Assembly: GCA_002406015.1 (NCBI GenBank)
Contig: DHMX01000018.1
Location: 1-36,409 of the forward strand
DNA: 36,409 nt
Origin: Lachnospiraceae bacterium UBA4631
Lineage (GTDB): Bacteria > Bacillota > Clostridia > Lachnospirales > Lachnospiraceae
Reading direction: 5' to 3'
Shown here: positions 1-8,366 of the stretch, piece after piece
Layout of the letters: each line of letters opens with the position of its first letter
Numbering within the stretch: the first letter of the stretch is position 1
The notes under the pieces: model-generated
What the model was told of the DNA's origin: nothing
Databases searched by the model: none
The model's input: the letters and a program-made list of their open reading frames with translations, nothing else
Translations under genes and position numbers: made by a program

Positions 1-156
1 CTACTTAAGAGGTATCATATCAAGGTTCAAAGCTGTTTTTTTGCATTCATTGGTCATTCATGGCTCATCCATTTGGTTATTTTTTTAATATAATTATGGA
101 ACTATATAAAATAATAATCAAACAAAATAAAAATAAAACAAAATGTAAAAAAAGTA

Positions 157-185
157 TTTACAAACAAAATAGAATGTTATATAAT
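157..185 (+). promoter_or_regulatory. sigma-A-type promoter of the Tad operon
   Basis: A TTTACA -35 box (157-162) and a perfect TATAAT -10 box (180-185) are separated by 17 bp, inside a strongly A/T-rich stretch that could act as an UP element. The -10 ends about 35 bp before the first gene of the Tad cluster, and no other promoter this good was noticed in the following 9 kb. Bases 1-156 hold no ORF that I can support. Confidence 0.7.
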
Positions 186-220
186 AAATTTGCAATAGAG
201 ATGAAGAAGGGAGGAACGGA

Positions 221-724
221 ATCGAACAGATTTTATTAGGAATTATCGTAATTGCAGGAATCTTTGATTTATGGCAGTATCGAATCCCGAATGGTTTAAT
301 TCTGATAGGAAGTATATTCGGATTACTTGGTTCTTTTGTATTACATAGTTGGAATGGACTTATAGAATCATTCATGGGCATGGGAATCCCCATAGTGGTT
401 TTGTGGTTGTTGTTTCGACTGCGAATGCTGGGAGCAGGAGATATTAAATTATTTGCCGTAATCGGAGGCGTTACAGGTACTTCTGTCTGGAGTATCATGT
501 GTTATTCTTTTTTGGCTGGAGGAATACTTGCAGTCATTCAGATGGTATATCACCGGAGTCTGAGAAATCGTATACAATATTTGCTTCAATATATTCAAAC
601 ATGTTTTATCAAAAAAGAACTAATTACATATGAAAGTGGCTTTGATACAGGAAATACGAAAAACACAATTCATTTTTCTATTGCTATTATAATGGGCTAC
701 GTTTACTGGTTGCTTAGGAGGTGA
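221..724 (+). CDS. Prepilin peptidase, A24 family (TadV/CpaA-like), non-canonical start
   Basis: A polytopic membrane aspartic protease of about 167 aa that would process the Flp-type prepilin and TadE-like pseudopilins encoded downstream. The family's two aspartates are visible: D16 in a D-x4-RIPN motif and D74 in GAGDIK. Several hydrophobic segments surround them, and the length fits short TadV-type peptidases. The reading frame is open from 188, but it has no ATG, GTG or TTG before the first catalytic motif; the first ATG, at 374, would remove D16. A good Shine-Dalgarno (GGAGG, 210-214) sits 6 nt before an ATC codon at 221, which I take as the start; ATT at 230 is the alternative. A frameshift or sequence error fusing it to the 12-codon frame beginning at 201 is also possible. 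The function is well supported; the start is not. Confidence 0.8.
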   Translation: MEQILLGIIVIAGIFDLWQYRIPNGLILIGSIFGLLGSFVLHSWNGLIESFMGMGIPIVVLWLLFRLRMLGAGDIKLFAVIGGVTGTSVWSIMCYSFLAGGILAVIQMVYHRSLRNRIQYLLQYIQTCFIKKELITYESGFDTGNTKNTIHFSIAIIMGYVYWLLRR

Positions 725-732
725 AGTGGTAA

Positions 733-1830
733 TTGAAGAACTATCGCATAGTTCTGTGTGATGAGGAAGAAAAATTTGTAGTTCCGTTTATGGATTATAT
801 TAATCGGAATGCCCGGATACCGATGGTAGCAATGGCATTTACAGAGATGCAGGCTGCAATGGATTATATACAGGAGCATTCGGTTGATTTGATTGTAAGC
901 GGATATACAGAGCCGACCTTTCAGGAATGTGTAAATGGGAAAACGGTGCTTTGGCTGGTGAACAGCGGGCAGGAACCAGAGCAGGTTTTAGGTCAGGGAC
1001 ATAAAATGGAACGATATTTATCAGCAGCTTCCTATGTCCGACAAATGATAAAGCTGCTACAGACCAAGCAGGAAAATGTACCGGTCAACAAAACCGTATC
1101 CTGTCTGGCAGTTTATTCACCGATAGGCAGATGCGGAGTAACAAGACTGGCACATGCTTTATGCCATACAAGAGTGCGGGATATAGCAGCAGGCGGCTGT
1201 CTTTATCTCGGTTGGGAAACCTTTGCAGAGGAATGGGACGAAGGGCTGGCAATGGAAGAATTATTATACTACATCAAGCAGCGGACAGAATCTATATCCG
1301 AAATCGTAAAGAAACTGGCACAGCAGACAGACGGTTATGATGTGGTTAAAAGTGCAGGAGATTATCAGCAATTGCGGGAATTGACGCACGAAGATATTCA
1401 TTGGTTTTTTCAGACGATACAAGAGGAAGGTGTTTATGACTATTTGGTTGCGGATATTGGCATTGCCAGCTTATTAGAATTAGATACACTGATGGAATTT
1501 GACGGTATTTATATTCCGATTCCGGAAGAAGCGGAATGCCTCAAAAAGCAGGAGACCTTTATTCGCCAATTAATGCGACAGGGGTGTTGGAAGGAATTAT
1601 ATCAGAAATGTTATCCGGTATCAGTGACATTTAATCAAATCAACCTTGAGGAACAGGCAGAAAAAGCGGAACGACAACGCAGACAAGGAACTTTGCCGTC
1701 GTTTAATGAAACAGGAGAGTGGAAGCATGGAGCTGGAGCAAATATGCAGGAAACTGGAGATTCAGATACAGAATACATTCGATGGGATGACAGAGCTTCC
1801 CGATACAGAGATTTTGAAAGCTATCGATAA
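733..1830 (+). CDS. CpaE/TadZ-like pilus localisation protein with degenerate P-loop
   Basis: A 365-aa protein at the usual TadZ/CpaE position, just before the CpaF ATPase. The N-terminal ~110 residues look like a receiver-like atrophied domain (starting IVLCDEEE). Residues ~122-300 look like a MinD/ParA-type domain. The deviant Walker A region (residues 129-138, SPIGRCGVTR) has lost both signature lysines, so ATP hydrolysis is unlikely; TadZ proteins are known for atypical ATPase sites. A TTG start is chosen because TAA (730-732) lies immediately upstream in frame and an AGGAGG (716-721) precedes it. The last 104 nt overlap cpaF in another frame, and the C-terminal ~35 residues are polar and probably not a folded extension. 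It would position the Tad machine at a cell site. Confidence 0.75.
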   Translation: MKNYRIVLCDEEEKFVVPFMDYINRNARIPMVAMAFTEMQAAMDYIQEHSVDLIVSGYTEPTFQECVNGKTVLWLVNSGQEPEQVLGQGHKMERYLSAASYVRQMIKLLQTKQENVPVNKTVSCLAVYSPIGRCGVTRLAHALCHTRVRDIAAGGCLYLGWETFAEEWDEGLAMEELLYYIKQRTESISEIVKKLAQQTDGYDVVKSAGDYQQLRELTHEDIHWFFQTIQEEGVYDYLVADIGIASLLELDTLMEFDGIYIPIPEEAECLKKQETFIRQLMRQGCWKELYQKCYPVSVTFNQINLEEQAEKAERQRRQGTLPSFNETGEWKHGAGANMQETGDSDTEYIRWDDRASRYRDFESYR

Positions 1831-2983
1831 GGCAATTGTTGAAAGAGGAAAGAAAGAATATCTTCCTTTACGTGTGCAGATACAAATTCGGAAACGGGTT
1901 TTTCATGCAATTCGGGGATACGATTGTCTGGAGGAGCTGCTTCAGGATAAGGATATTACAGAAATCATGGTAAATGGGTATCATACCGTATTTGTTGAGC
2001 GGCAGGGCAAGCTGGAACGCTGGGAACGAGGCTTTGTCTCGGAAGAAAAGTATATGGATGTTATACAACAGATAGTGGCAGGCTGTAATCGAATTGTAAA
2101 TGAAAGTTCGCCTATTGTAGATGCCAGATTACCCGATGGCTCCAGAGTAAATATCGTTTTGCCGCCGATAGCGTTAGACGGAGCGGTATTAACAATCCGC
2201 AGATTTCCCGAAAAGACCTATTCCATGGAGGATTTATCCGGATTTGGAATGCTGTCAGGTGAAATAACGGAGGTATTACGGTTGTTGGTAATCAGTCGCT
2301 ATAACATATTAATATCCGGCGGTACCGGTTCCGGTAAGACAACTTTTTTGAATGCATTAAGTAATTTTATCCCAAAGGATGAGCGAATTATTACGATTGA
2401 AGATTCTGCCGAGCTACAGCTTCAGGAAATTCCCAATCTGGTACGTATGGAGGTTCGAAATGCAAATATGGAAGGAAAAAACGAAATCAGTATCCGGGAA
2501 TTGATTCGGACTTCACTTCGAATGCGGCCCTCGCGAATTATAGTAGGAGAAGTGCGTGGAGCAGAAGCGGTGGATATGCTACAGGCAATGAATACCGGAC
2601 ATAGCGGTTCCTTATCTACCGGACACGCTAATTCGCCGATAGATATGCTGTATCGGTTAGAAACCATGGTGCTTATGGGAATGGAGCTGCCGCTAATGGC
2701 AATACGACAACAGATAGCTTCTGCAATTGATATTGTGATTCATATTGGACGGCTACCGGACGGAAGTCGTAAGGTATTGGAAATATCAGAGGTAAACGGT
2801 ATAAGGGAGGGCGAGATAAGTCTGCATCCGTTATTTCAATATACAGAAAGCAAGGACATATGGGAACGAAGGGGTAAGGTGATTCATGAAGAAAAGCTTA
2901 AGAATGCCGGATGTCTGGAAACGTATCAAGCCTTATATTCGGGCAGAGTATGGTCTGGTGATATTGGCAGGAATATTGATTAG
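1727..2983 (+). CDS. cpaF: CpaF/TadA-type secretion ATPase
   Basis: A 418-aa hexameric secretion ATPase (type II/IV superfamily) that powers assembly of the Flp/Tad pilus from the cytoplasmic side. Visible elements are the N-terminal domain with LLQDKDITEIMVNG (~71-84), the VDARLPDGSRVNIVLPP segment (131-147), Walker A GGTGSGKT (198-205), the Asp-box-like ITIEDSAELQL (~222-232), and GEVRG followed by a His-containing GHSGSLSTGHANS (274-303). The family is unambiguous. I chose ATG 1727 over the first in-frame ATG at 1646 because AGGAGAG (1712-1718) precedes it at proper spacing and the extra 27 residues look non-conserved. It overlaps cpaE by 104 nt and tadB by 98 nt. Confidence 0.92.
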   Translation: MELEQICRKLEIQIQNTFDGMTELPDTEILKAIDKAIVERGKKEYLPLRVQIQIRKRVFHAIRGYDCLEELLQDKDITEIMVNGYHTVFVERQGKLERWERGFVSEEKYMDVIQQIVAGCNRIVNESSPIVDARLPDGSRVNIVLPPIALDGAVLTIRRFPEKTYSMEDLSGFGMLSGEITEVLRLLVISRYNILISGGTGSGKTTFLNALSNFIPKDERIITIEDSAELQLQEIPNLVRMEVRNANMEGKNEISIRELIRTSLRMRPSRIIVGEVRGAEAVDMLQAMNTGHSGSLSTGHANSPIDMLYRLETMVLMGMELPLMAIRQQIASAIDIVIHIGRLPDGSRKVLEISEVNGIREGEISLHPLFQYTESKDIWERRGKVIHEEKLKNAGCLETYQALYSGRVWSGDIGRNID

Positions 2984-3647
2984 TATGGGAATTGGTTATT
3001 TGTTCTATGATTCGTGGATAGGTGGTGTCTGCCTGCTTCCTTGTAATATTATGTTCCTTCGGTTATATCGAGATTACAAAAAGCAAATTCAACAGCAAAA
3101 AATGTTAATGGAGTTTAAGGAGCTTTTATATTCACTATCCGGCAATTTGAAAGCAGGATATTCTATGGAGCATGCATGGATAGCAGCAGAGAAGGATATG
3201 GAGCTATTGTATGAGAAAGGTGTATTGCTGACAATGATACAGGCAGTAAGCAGGAAGATGCAGTTGCATATTCCGTTGGAAACAGCGGTAAGCGAATTTG
3301 CGGAGCAGACACAACTGGAAGAGATTATCGGCTTTGCAGAAGTGCTTCGTACGGCAAAACGGACAGGTGGAAATCTGGTTCATATGATGGAACAGACCGC
3401 AGTAACGATTACGGAAAAGATTGAAGTGGAACAGGAAATCCAGACAATCCTATCCGGTAAAAAACTGGAACAAAAGATTATGTGTGCCATGCCGTTTGTC
3501 ATGGTTCTATACCTGAAGCTTACAAATCCGGTCTATCTGGAAACGCTGTATCATAATTGGTTGGGCATTCTGATAATGACAATATGTCTGGTGGGAACCG
3601 GAATTGCCGCATATTGGGGAAACCGAATCGTTTGTATTCAGGTATAA
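2886..3647 (+). CDS. TadB-like inner-membrane platform protein (T2SSF domain)
   Basis: A 253-aa membrane protein. N-terminal hydrophobic segments (~22-55) are followed by a cytoplasmic T2SSF/GspF-like helical domain (~70-200; note FKELLYSLSGNLKAGYSMEHA, with the family's leucine-rich helix and 'AGYS' turn) and C-terminal membrane helices (~197-250). In Tad systems TadB and TadC form the membrane platform that couples CpaF to pilin insertion. The start ATG overlaps the end of cpaF by 98 nt and has AAGGTG (2876-2881) just upstream, so translation is probably coupled. The assignment rests on domain character and gene order. Confidence 0.82.
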   Translation: MKKSLRMPDVWKRIKPYIRAEYGLVILAGILISMGIGYLFYDSWIGGVCLLPCNIMFLRLYRDYKKQIQQQKMLMEFKELLYSLSGNLKAGYSMEHAWIAAEKDMELLYEKGVLLTMIQAVSRKMQLHIPLETAVSEFAEQTQLEEIIGFAEVLRTAKRTGGNLVHMMEQTAVTITEKIEVEQEIQTILSGKKLEQKIMCAMPFVMVLYLKLTNPVYLETLYHNWLGILIMTICLVGTGIAAYWGNRIVCIQV

Positions 3648-3684
3648 GGAAGCAGAATTTAAAGTGTCACCAAAAGGAGGGAAC

Positions 3685-5022
3685 ATGAATGGATTAATGG
3701 AAAAACTATATGCCTGCATTCAGAAGCAAGGGTGGTTTTCCTATGGCAGAGTGTATAAGCAAATGGCTTGGCTCTACGCCGGAAATAGTCAGGAAATCGA
3801 AGCGGCAGTAAAGCATTATTATATCAGCAATCTAAAAAAATCCTTAGCAGTCGCAATTGCCGGGCTTCTTCTGGGCGGTATTCTTCTTTTAGCAGATGCA
3901 GGAAAAGAGAAAAACGAATTGACTGTAGTTCGGAATTCTTACGGGGAAGAAGAAACCACCTATACCATACGTTATCAAGATACCAATGATAACTGGCAGG
4001 AGCTGCCCTTAATATTGGAGGCGGTACAGTATAGGGAGGCGGAGCTGGAATCGGTATTTCAAGCTGCATTTCAATATCTGGAAAAGACCATGCTGGGAAG
4101 TAATGCACAGGCAGAACAGATTCAGACCGATTTAAACCTGATAACCAATGTGCCGGAAAGCGGAATTACAGTTCGATGGAGTAGTGATAATTATGAAATA
4201 TTGGATGAAAAAGGAGTGGTACATAATGAAGGACTTACAGAGGTACAGGTTGTAAACCTAAAGGCAGAATTGCAGTACGAGGAGGTTCAAAGAAGTAAAG
4301 AGTACAGATTAATCATTTATCCGAAGGAATTAACAGAAGCCGATATTCAACGGCAGGAGCTTTTGGCAGAACTAACAAGTATTGCACAGGAACATGTGTA
4401 TGAAAAAGAGTTTACAATCCCAACGCAATTACAAGGAGTGAAACTTCGGTTAAAATCATCGATTGCTTCCCGCGGAATAATATTGATTATCATGGGAATC
4501 GGAATGGCTGTATTACTATGGCTTCGGCAGCAGGAAAACTTGCAGACACAGCGAAAACGGCAACAAAAGGAATTGCAGCGGGAATATGCAGGTATGGTAA
4601 ATCAGATTTTATTGTATATCGGTGCCGGAACTACCATAAAGGGTGCTTTTGAACGAATCTTGCTACAGTATGAAAAAAGACCGGAGGTAAAAGGGGCATT
4701 ATACCGAAATCTGCTAATTATGCAAAATGAAATGCACGCCGGAATTTCACAGGGGCAGGCATATTTGAATATGGGAAGAAGAACAGGATTGCTGTCTTAT
4801 ATACGATTGACTACGTTATTGGCACAGCAGATTCAAAAGGGAAGCAGTAATCTTACGTTGCAACTGGAACAGGAACAGCATGCAGCATTTGAACAGCGAA
4901 AGGAGCAGGCAAAAAAATACGGAGAGGAGGCAGGCACAAAGCTTCTGTTCCCGATGATTATATTAATGGTTATTTCTATGATACTGGTGGTAGGACCTGC
5001 GGTTTTGAATGTCGCATTATAG
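3685..5022 (+). CDS. TadC-like platform protein with Ig-like extracytoplasmic insert
   Basis: A 445-aa protein. From N to C there is a short cytoplasmic part, TM1 (~53-70), an extracytoplasmic region (~71-262), TM2 (~264-280), a T2SSF-like domain (~300-420) and a last TM (~423-444). Within the extracytoplasmic part, residues ~147-212 read like an atrophied bacterial Ig domain: the pattern ITVRWSSDNYEIL, then KGVV, then a beta-rich tail ending RLIIYP. Ordinary TadC proteins are much shorter and have no such insert. ATG 3685 is chosen over the in-frame ATG 3604 because AAGGAGG (3674-3680) precedes it; this leaves a 37-nt gap to tadB. Role: second platform protein of the pilus, here with a possible wall- or pilin-contacting module. 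Confidence 0.8.
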   Translation: MNGLMEKLYACIQKQGWFSYGRVYKQMAWLYAGNSQEIEAAVKHYYISNLKKSLAVAIAGLLLGGILLLADAGKEKNELTVVRNSYGEEETTYTIRYQDTNDNWQELPLILEAVQYREAELESVFQAAFQYLEKTMLGSNAQAEQIQTDLNLITNVPESGITVRWSSDNYEILDEKGVVHNEGLTEVQVVNLKAELQYEEVQRSKEYRLIIYPKELTEADIQRQELLAELTSIAQEHVYEKEFTIPTQLQGVKLRLKSSIASRGIILIIMGIGMAVLLWLRQQENLQTQRKRQQKELQREYAGMVNQILLYIGAGTTIKGAFERILLQYEKRPEVKGALYRNLLIMQNEMHAGISQGQAYLNMGRRTGLLSYIRLTTLLAQQIQKGSSNLTLQLEQEQHAAFEQRKEQAKKYGEEAGTKLLFPMIILMVISMILVVGPAVLNVAL

Positions 5023-5042
5023 TAAAAGAAAGGAGAACGCGT

Positions 5043-5225
5043 ATGAATGAAATTCGGGATTTTTTAATAGGAGAGCATTCAGAGGATGGAATGGGAGTTG
5101 TAGAGGTATTGTTGATTATCGTGGTTCTGATTGCGATGGTTATTATCTTTCAGGACCAGATTACACAATTAGTAAATAAGATATGGAAAGCAATTAATAA
5201 GGATGCATCCAGTGTTTATAAGTAA
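5043..5225 (+). CDS. Flp1-type major pilin precursor
   Basis: A 60-aa prepilin, the expected structural subunit of the Tad/Flp pilus. It has a short charged leader, a class-III processing site G16|M17 with the signature Glu at +5 (E21), then a hydrophobic helix (VVEVLLIIVVLIAMVIIF), and a short polar C-terminus. Length and layout match Flp1-like pilins of Clostridia. A GGAG-type ribosome site lies just upstream of the ATG. It would be cut by the A24 peptidase encoded at 221-724 and polymerised by the CpaF/TadB/TadC machine. Confidence 0.88.
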   Translation: MNEIRDFLIGEHSEDGMGVVEVLLIIVVLIAMVIIFQDQITQLVNKIWKAINKDASSVYK

Positions 5226-5244
5226 AAGAAAAGGAGGGAAGGAT

Positions 5245-6891
5245 ATGAAAACTGCAAACCAAGGTCAAATATCGGTATATTTGTGTGCAATCATAGGAGT
5301 TATGCTGATATTGATTATAACGGTTTTACAGGGGATTCGTATCTGGGAGGGAAAAGCAAAGTGCAGACAAGCCTTGCATGGAGCAGTTGCAGGTATACAG
5401 GCAGATTATCAGCCGGATTTATTTCGACGGTATCATCTTCTGGCGGTGGATGCAACTTATTACGGACGTGGTGAGGGATACATGGAACAGCGGATAACAG
5501 ATTATTTGGATTATAATTTGAATCCGGCAAAAGGATGGTATCAATATCGATTATCGGAGGTTGCAATGGTAAATCCGCAAACGCTTATAGAAAATGATTT
5601 ATATGACTTTCACCGTCAGATAGAGGATTATATGTCGATAAAAGCACCGGCTTTACTTGCAGAGCAGTTGATACCGTCAGAAAATACAGAAACAGAAGAT
5701 GGTCAGCAGGAACAGTTTATGACAGGGGTGGATGTATTATCAGAGCGGACAAGGACCTTAAGCGGAGATTCCGGAGAGGAAGCAATTACCGCAGATGGAC
5801 CCGTAACGGGTAAAATGATACAGGCACTTGGGCTGGAAGAAGCGTTATCCATACGAGAAAATGCGGCAATGGAGGATTTATCTGTAGGGGCGGGTGCCGG
5901 TGCAGAGGAAATATCTATGGAGGAGCTGCTGGCAATGAATCTGACGGAAGACGGCAGTATAGTAGACCCCAGAGAAGCAATACGACAGTTAAACGGCAGC
6001 CCGCTTTTAGAAATTGTTATGCCGGAGCAGGTGGCAGATGTGTCAAAGGAAATGATAAACCTAGCAGAGACTCCTTCGGCATCTCAGAAAGCGGATACGT
6101 CTTGGCAGGAATGGAATCCGGAAATAGACCTTGTAAACGCAAACAGCTTGTCGGACTGGAACTTAGAGGAGATATTACAAGAATCCGGAAAAGGAGGTAT
6201 CCAAGGACTGTCAGAGGTATACGGAATTGCTTATGCAATGGATACCTTTGCATATATGGGGAAAGAAAAAGATACAGAAGCCCATGCATTTCAATATGAA
6301 ATAGAGTATTTAATCATGGGGCAGGAATCAGATTATGATAACCTGACAATGATAGCCAGAAGATTATGCCTGTTACGAATGATTCCCAATGGGGCATATG
6401 CATTTACGGACAGTGCGATGAAAGAGGAGGCATTAATTATGGCAACCTTAATACTGACACCGCTTGGTGTGCCGGAGCTTGCCGAGCCGGTATCCTATGT
6501 ATTTCTTGGTTGTTGGGCATATGGAGAAAGCCTGCTGGAGGTAAAAGAATTATTTGCAGGAAAAACCGTTCCGCTGCAAAAGAATGAGACGAATTGGAAG
6601 CTGTCCTTAAACGGATTAAAGGAGCTGGAATCACAAGCAGTGTCAGAGGATAACGAGAGTGGCGAGGCAGGCATGAATTATGAACAATACATGATGCTAT
6701 TGCTTGCAACGATGCCGGATTCCGACAGAAAATATTATAGAATGCTGGATGTAATTCAGTTAAATATTCAGAAAACCATTCCGGAATTTTACATAAAAAA
6801 CTGCATGGATGAATTTACGATTCAGCTTCAGACACAGGAATCTGACCGGGTGTGGAATATGCAGGAGACAGGTGGTTATTTGGCAAAATAA
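5245..6891 (+). CDS. DUF5702-like Tad-locus protein
   Basis: A 548-aa protein with an N-terminal hydrophobic helix (~10-32, QGQISVYLCAIIGVMLILII), then a long, mainly acidic extracytoplasmic region. A second hydrophobic stretch (~400-440) lies around LIMATLILTPLGVPELAEPV. I recall DUF5702 proteins of this size between the Flp pilin and TadE genes in Lachnospiraceae Tad clusters; the family name is from memory. The N-terminus resembles TadG-type proteins but lacks a clear prepilin Glu at +5. ATG 5245 follows AAGGAGGG (5231-5237) at good spacing; the in-frame ATG at 5203 lies inside the pilin gene. It is probably an envelope-exposed pilus-associated factor of unknown biochemical role. Confidence 0.7.
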   Translation: MKTANQGQISVYLCAIIGVMLILIITVLQGIRIWEGKAKCRQALHGAVAGIQADYQPDLFRRYHLLAVDATYYGRGEGYMEQRITDYLDYNLNPAKGWYQYRLSEVAMVNPQTLIENDLYDFHRQIEDYMSIKAPALLAEQLIPSENTETEDGQQEQFMTGVDVLSERTRTLSGDSGEEAITADGPVTGKMIQALGLEEALSIRENAAMEDLSVGAGAGAEEISMEELLAMNLTEDGSIVDPREAIRQLNGSPLLEIVMPEQVADVSKEMINLAETPSASQKADTSWQEWNPEIDLVNANSLSDWNLEEILQESGKGGIQGLSEVYGIAYAMDTFAYMGKEKDTEAHAFQYEIEYLIMGQESDYDNLTMIARRLCLLRMIPNGAYAFTDSAMKEEALIMATLILTPLGVPELAEPVSYVFLGCWAYGESLLEVKELFAGKTVPLQKNETNWKLSLNGLKELESQAVSEDNESGEAGMNYEQYMMLLLATMPDSDRKYYRMLDVIQLNIQKTIPEFYIKNCMDEFTIQLQTQESDRVWNMQETGGYLAK

Positions 6892-6913
6892 ATAAAAAAG
6901 GGGGTGTTTTGAA

Positions 6914-7912
6914 ATGCATACTTATCAAAGAAATGATTTTCGGAAGAGCTGCCGCAAAGACTTCAATCAGATATATTCATCTATTAAAACAGAACAGAAT
7001 AACAAGTATCAAAAAAATATAATCGCTCACCAAAGCAAGACTCCAATCATGATTCTGAAGTTCTGGATGTTACGTTTCTATTATTTCTTTTGTTCTTGGC
7101 AGAAGGATGAAAATGTCCCCCATTTCGGTAAGTATGCAGTTCAAAATACCCTTCGGAATACGCTTCATAATCACCGGGGAACGGCAACCATAGAAGCAGT
7201 ATGTATTATGCCGATATTGTTGGCAGCATTCTGGGCAGTCTATTCTATGGGACAGCTTTATATATTAGAAAATCAAGTATATCACGCAACCATGAACGCG
7301 GCGGAAGAATTGGCGGAAAAGGCATATCTGACACAAGAGAGTGAATGGGATATTGGAAAGGAAATAGCAGCAGAGTGGTTGATACGGAGTCAATTATCGG
7401 AAAATAAACGAATCGAGCAATATGTAGTAAACGGTAAAAATGGTATCCGGGTTTTGCCATCCGTAAGAATGGATGAAGAAGACTTTGTATGTATACAGGT
7501 GAAATATCGAATACAAGTTCCGATTCCATGGATGCAGGCACTTCAAAAAGAAATAAAGGTGCAGGTAAGACAAAAAGCATATACAGGGTATCAGTTGTTA
7601 AGTCCTGCATCTGACTCTGAACGATATGTATATCTGGCAGAATATAGTTCGGTCTATCATTGTTCAAGAAGCTGCACACATTTACTGTTATCCGTACATC
7701 CGGTATCCATGCTGGGACTACAGACAACCTATAAATATCTGATACCTTGTGAATATTGCGGAGAAGAAGCTGCAACCGGCATTTATTATGTGACAGATAC
7801 CGGAAATTGTTATCATACATCCCGACAGTGCAGTGGACTAAAAAGAACTGTGCGAAGGGTTCCGCTTAGTGAAGCAATTGGATATGGGGCTTGTAGCCGC
7901 TGCGGACAATAA
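6914..7912 (+). CDS. TadE-like pseudopilin with tandem His/Cys C-terminal modules
   Basis: A 332-aa protein with a long basic leader of ~89 residues, then a class-III prepilin site G89|T90 with Glu at +5 (E94) and a hydrophobic helix (CIMPILLAAFWAVYSMG), which is the TadE/TadG signature. The C-terminal ~95 residues hold two repeats of H-x4-C ... C-x2-C: H249, C254, C279, C282 and H301, C306, C327, C330. The second repeat (YHTSRQC ... PLSEAIGYGACSRC) resembles small Ada-like metal-binding modules found at the ends of secreted nucleases and surface proteins. The start follows an AAAAGGGGG site. The unusually long leader may mean the true start lies further in. It probably forms a minor pseudopilin with a metal-binding tip domain. 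Confidence 0.75.
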   Translation: MHTYQRNDFRKSCRKDFNQIYSSIKTEQNNKYQKNIIAHQSKTPIMILKFWMLRFYYFFCSWQKDENVPHFGKYAVQNTLRNTLHNHRGTATIEAVCIMPILLAAFWAVYSMGQLYILENQVYHATMNAAEELAEKAYLTQESEWDIGKEIAAEWLIRSQLSENKRIEQYVVNGKNGIRVLPSVRMDEEDFVCIQVKYRIQVPIPWMQALQKEIKVQVRQKAYTGYQLLSPASDSERYVYLAEYSSVYHCSRSCTHLLLSVHPVSMLGLQTTYKYLIPCEYCGEEAATGIYYVTDTGNCYHTSRQCSGLKRTVRRVPLSEAIGYGACSRCGQ

Positions 7913-7994
7913 AATGCAATCGGATATAATGTAAAATGCAATAAGATATAAAAAGTTATAAAGGATATAAAAGATAAAAAGGGGGAGGGGTAAT

Positions 7995-8366
7995 ATGAAA
8001 AAGCTTAGAACAAACAATGGCAGTGCTACAGTAGAAGTGACACTCATCATGCCGGTGGTGTTAATGATACTGGTTCTGATTATAACGATGCTTTTGTCAG
8101 TGTTACAGCAGGCACAGGTACATTCCAATCTAATGCTTTGTCATGCAGACGAGTGGGGAGCAGGAAACAAAACCTATGAAGAAACCGCACAGTTAGAGCT
8201 GGTAAAAGGATACCCCATTATATCAGAGGAAACAGTAGTGGTTCGAAGGTCTTTCATAGAGACACAGATAAGGAGGTGGCAGATATTTGAAGACATGGAT
8301 TCAGACGGAGGGACTTCACCAATATCTTGTATTTGGAACAGAACAGATGGAAATGGATGCCTTTGA
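7995..8366 (+). CDS. Small TadE-like pseudopilin
   Basis: A 123-aa protein with a nine-residue basic leader (MKKLRTNNG), processing site G9|S10 and Glu at +5 (E14), then a long hydrophobic helix (LIMPVVLMILVLIITMLLSV). This is a TadE-type minor pseudopilin and a likely substrate of the A24 peptidase. A strong GGGGGAGGGG site precedes the ATG. The 82-bp gap before it is very A/T-rich, with two copies of an AAAATGCAAT-nn-GATATAA element and a TATAAT (7925-7930), so a weak internal promoter is possible. The last 80 nt overlap the FHA gene, and the final ~25 residues look like read-through sequence. Confidence 0.75.
   Translation: MKKLRTNNGSATVEVTLIMPVVLMILVLIITMLLSVLQQAQVHSNLMLCHADEWGAGNKTYEETAQLELVKGYPIISEETVVVRRSFIETQIRRWQIFEDMDSDGGTSPISCIWNRTDGNGCL

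Noticed and set aside
201..239. 12-codon frame starting at ATG 201
   Set aside because: Too short to call a gene. It overlaps the ribosome site of the prepilin peptidase; kept only as a possible explanation for the missing start codon.
7245..7820. 191-codon open frame on the minus strand
   Set aside because: It lies antisense to the TadE-like gene, has no ribosome site or recognisable domain, and mirrors the codon bias of the + strand gene.
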